A stretch of DNA of 64,000 bases, taken from positions 1-64,000 of the forward strand of contig JAKIUC010000013.1 in the NCBI GenBank assembly GCA_021647785.1. Direction: 5' to 3'. The stretch is from Melioribacteraceae bacterium. Lineage in GTDB: Bacteria > Bacteroidota > Ignavibacteria > Ignavibacteriales > Melioribacteraceae. Numbering within the stretch: the stretch's first letter is position 1; each line of letters opens with the position of its first letter. The translations under genes and the position numbers were made by a program. Shown piece by piece: positions 61,354 through 64,000 of this stretch. The notes below the pieces were generated by a model. The model was not told the DNA's origin. It saw nothing but the letters and a program-made list of their open reading frames with translations, and did not search any database.

Positions 61354-62684
61354 TGAGTGTTGAAGTTAAAAAAATGGATGCAGTGGAGCGTTATACTGCA
61401 AGTGCTGAAAAAATTATTGCACGAAATAAAAATTCGTTTCTTTCGCAATTGCAGAGTGAAGCAAAAGTTAAGTTAAGTGAAATGAAGTTTCCAACCCTAA
61501 AGACGGAGGAATGGAAATATACGAACCTAAAGAGACTTTTAAGTAGTGAGCTAATTCATTCATCCGAAATAGATGAAATTACCATCACCAGTGATGACGT
61601 GGAGAAATGCAAGTTCAATAACTTTGAGCATTATCTGTTGGTTTTTGTGAATGGAGTATTTAATGAAGAACTTTCAGATTATGAAGAACTTAAAAATGAG
61701 ATTGTTATTAGCACCATTCTAAAGGCAGCAGAAAAAGATAAAAAACTAATAGAGAGTTATTTTTCAAAAATTGCTGTTAATAAAACTGCGTTTGATCATC
61801 TAAACCTTGCAAACTTTACTGATGGATTGTTTATAAAAATACCAAATGGGAAAATTTTAAGAAAACCAATTCAAATCCTATATATCAGTGATGGCAAGGG
61901 TGATATGACTTTTACTCCTTTCCGAAATTTATTTGTTGTTGGGGAAAATAGCGAAACATCAATTATTCAAAAGTATGTTGGGCAAGATGGCAGTAAGTAT
62001 TTCAATAACATTTCAACTGAAATATTTATTGGGCAGAATGGAATTATGAATATTTACAAAGTAGAACTTGAAAATGAAGACTCGTATCACATCAATAAAA
62101 CTGATGTAACTCAAAGTAGAGATACACAATTTAATCATTTCAATTTTACTTTTGGAGGCAAGTTAATTCGTAATGATATCAACACAGAGCTGGATGGTGA
62201 AAATATTGAGTGTACTCTAAATGGATTATATATCGGCAATGGCAATCAGCATATTGATAACAATACATATATAAATCATGCAAAGCCGCACTCTACAAGT
62301 AACGAATTATACAAAGGTATTTTGGATGGAAGTTCACGAGGTGTATTTTGTGGGAAAATATTGGTTGATAGAGATGCACAATTAACTAATGCGTATCAGA
62401 ATAATAATACAATTATCCTCTCTGATACTGCAACTGTTGATACAAAACCGCAGCTTGAAATTTATGCTGATGATGTAAAGTGTACGCACGGTGCAACGGT
62501 TGGGCAGCTTGATGAAACGGCATTGTTTTATATTCTATCTCGCGGCATTCCAAGGGATAAAGCAAAATCGATGTTGATAAATGCGTTTGCTGAAAGTGTG
62601 GTTGATAGTGTAAAGATTGAGGGATTGCGTGATGAGATAAATAGCTTAATCTATGAACATCTAAATAGAGATAATGTTTTATGA
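61353..62684 (+). CDS. sufD: Fe-S assembly protein SufD
   Basis: 443-aa paralogue of SufB. The N-terminal helical region (FPTLKTEEWKYTNLK) and the beta-helix core end with KCTHGATVGQLDETALFYILSRGIPRDKAKSMLINAFAESV, the SufD hallmark. It overlaps sufC by 1 base and sufS by 4 (ATGA), indicating coupled translation of the whole operon. Confidence 0.97.
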   Translation: MSVEVKKMDAVERYTASAEKIIARNKNSFLSQLQSEAKVKLSEMKFPTLKTEEWKYTNLKRLLSSELIHSSEIDEITITSDDVEKCKFNNFEHYLLVFVNGVFNEELSDYEELKNEIVISTILKAAEKDKKLIESYFSKIAVNKTAFDHLNLANFTDGLFIKIPNGKILRKPIQILYISDGKGDMTFTPFRNLFVVGENSETSIIQKYVGQDGSKYFNNISTEIFIGQNGIMNIYKVELENEDSYHINKTDVTQSRDTQFNHFNFTFGGKLIRNDINTELDGENIECTLNGLYIGNGNQHIDNNTYINHAKPHSTSNELYKGILDGSSRGVFCGKILVDRDAQLTNAYQNNNTIILSDTATVDTKPQLEIYADDVKCTHGATVGQLDETALFYILSRGIPRDKAKSMLINAFAESVVDSVKIEGLRDEINSLIYEHLNRDNVL

Positions 62685-63946
62685 TACAAAAATTGAAAAT
62701 TGAAAATAGAGTAATTGGTTTTAGAAAATTTGATATAAACGAAATCAGGAAAGATTTTCCAATACTATCGCGAGAAGTAAATGGAAAACCTTTAGTCTAT
62801 TTTGATAATGCAGCAACAACTCAGAAGCCAAATGTTGTTATAGATAGTATAGGTCATTACTACCGATACGAAAACGCCAATATCCATAGAGGTTTGCACT
62901 TCCTTAGTGAAGTTGCAACTGAGCAGTATGAAAACTCGCGACTTAAGGTTAAAGAGTTTATAAACTCAATGTCTGCATCAGAAATTATTTTTACAAAAGG
63001 AACAACAGATGGTATAAATTTACTTGCCAATACTATGTGGCGTGCTAATATGCTTAATGAGGGTGATGAAATTATAATATCGCATATGGAGCATCATGCT
63101 AATATTGTACCTTGGCAATTGCTCGGTGATAGAAAAAAAATAGTACTGAAAGTTATTCCAATTAATGATGATGGTGAAATAATAATGGATGAATATAAAA
63201 AGCTGATTTCATCCAAAACAAAACTTGTGTCTATTGTGCACACATCAAATACGCTTGGAACAATTAATCCGATAAAGGAGATAATTGATATTGCTCACGA
63301 TAATAAAATTCCAGTTCTTATTGATGCTGCCCAAGCTGTCTCTCATCAAAAGGTGGATGTGCAAGAATTGGACTGTGACTTTCTTGTCTTTTCGGGACAT
63401 AAATTATTTGGTCCAACGGGAATAGGTGTTTTATATGGTAAGGCAGAATTATTGAACAAACTTCCTCCGTATCAAGGTGGTGGTGATATGATACGTACAG
63501 TAACTTTTGAGGAGACCACATTTGAGGATATTCCAAATAAGTTTGAAGCGGGAACGCCGAATATTGTTGGCAGCATTGGACTTGGAGTAGCTATAAAATA
63601 TTTAAATATGTTTAATTTTAATGATATTGCAGAATATGAAAATGAACTATTGCAATATGCAACTAATAAAATATTAGAGATTAATGGAATTAGAATTATT
63701 GGAACTGCGAAAAACAAAGCATCTGTAATCTCATTCACTGTTGATGGAATTCATCCATACGATATTGGAACCATTATTGACACTGACGGAATAGCAATAA
63801 GGACTGGGCATCACTGTACACAACCAATAATGAAGCGATATAATGTACCAGCTACTGCGAGAGCATCATTTGCTTTCTATAATACGAAAGAAGAAGTTGA
63901 TGTTTTCATTAAGGCACTGCATAAGGTAATTAAGATGTTTAGTTGA
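62681..63946 (+). CDS. sufS: Cysteine desulfurase SufS
   Basis: 421-aa PLP enzyme that removes sulfur from cysteine for cluster assembly. YFDNAATTQKP, SHMEHHANIVPWQ, the PLP-lysine in FSGHKLFGPTG (K241) and the group II active-site cysteine in RTGHHCTQP (C379) are all present. It closes the suf operon in this window. A possible next ORF begins at ATG 63982 (MKDKEF...) but is cut by the window end, so SufE or SufU cannot be checked. Confidence 0.97.
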   Translation: MIQKLKIENRVIGFRKFDINEIRKDFPILSREVNGKPLVYFDNAATTQKPNVVIDSIGHYYRYENANIHRGLHFLSEVATEQYENSRLKVKEFINSMSASEIIFTKGTTDGINLLANTMWRANMLNEGDEIIISHMEHHANIVPWQLLGDRKKIVLKVIPINDDGEIIMDEYKKLISSKTKLVSIVHTSNTLGTINPIKEIIDIAHDNKIPVLIDAAQAVSHQKVDVQELDCDFLVFSGHKLFGPTGIGVLYGKAELLNKLPPYQGGGDMIRTVTFEETTFEDIPNKFEAGTPNIVGSIGLGVAIKYLNMFNFNDIAEYENELLQYATNKILEINGIRIIGTAKNKASVISFTVDGIHPYDIGTIIDTDGIAIRTGHHCTQPIMKRYNVPATARASFAFYNTKEEVDVFIKALHKVIKMFS

Positions 63947-64000
63947 GAAAATTAAGTAAGGTAAAAATAAAAGACAAAATTATGAAAGACAAAGAATTTT

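Noticed and set aside
63982-64000. Start of a further gene after sufS
   Set aside because: An ATG with a short open frame reaches the window edge, but six codons are too few to call a gene.

Overview
The window is AT-rich bacterial chromosome with gene content and signatures of the Ignavibacteria (Bacteroidota/Chlorobi group). The best pointers are a type IX secretion sorting domain with the YPNPFNPSTTI signature on a secreted amidase (26790-29219), a SusC-like TonB receptor with an N-terminal carboxypeptidase-regulatory domain (49360-52080), DUF3943 and DUF2147 envelope proteins, and many short palindromic intergenic repeats. No phage and no transposase gene was seen.

Layout. 1-900 is a tRNA region: two tRNA-Ser-like genes interrupted by tiny palindromic insertions, then tRNA-Ile2(CAU), tRNA-Leu(UAA) and tRNA-Val(GAC). 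945-9979 is the classic translation cluster thrS-infC-rpmI-rplT-pheS-pheT, followed by a small coiled-coil gene, zapA, a candidate 6S RNA and rny. 10184-19360 carries dinB, glmS, a P-loop 2,3-DPG-synthetase-like protein paired with carbamate kinase, a Crp/Fnr regulator, a small redox protein, a nitrilase-fold amidase and a fused SpmA-SpmB protein. 19422-22645 holds lexA with its own operator, a HicBA module, ogt, a four-helix-bundle gene set in GTCATT repeats, yjbQ and a decayed RelE-type module. 22671-30262 holds sthA between perfect inverted repeats, a serine hydrolase, a propeller protein, the sorted amidase and adenine deaminase.

31748-39678 on the minus strand is a compact seven-gene envelope operon: TetR, RND/MMPL exporter, LolA-like protein, OMPLA-like phospholipase, porin-like barrel, DUF2147, DUF3943. 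It has a clear TetR operator at its head. 39815-46468 is the most system-like accessory block: a DUF2202 lipoprotein, two secreted Gly/Asp-rich calcium-loop proteins, an outer-membrane barrel, a sensor kinase and an NtrC-type sigma-54 activator. Three copies of a 16-bp dyad lie upstream of these genes at enhancer-like distances, next to TTGGCACG-type -24 elements. I read this as a self-contained envelope-sensing regulon. 46609-63946 has a KamA-like radical SAM enzyme, a 367-bp MITE-like element, the TonB receptor, tRNA-Arg(CCU), two unrecognised proteins, ptsN-like, hisS, rlmB, a broken HEPN-MNT module and sufBCDS.

A theme of the window is small palindromic DNA entering genes: two near-identical 21-22-nt double-hairpin inserts inside a tRNA-Ser, an in-frame GC-rich palindrome inside the T9SS sorting domain, and a dispersed TACCGACA-ended repeat at the 3' end of a small membrane ORF. 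A second theme is toxin-antitoxin decay: RelE and HEPN toxins with internal deletions beside intact partners, and a hicB gene preceded in frame by the head of a different HicB.
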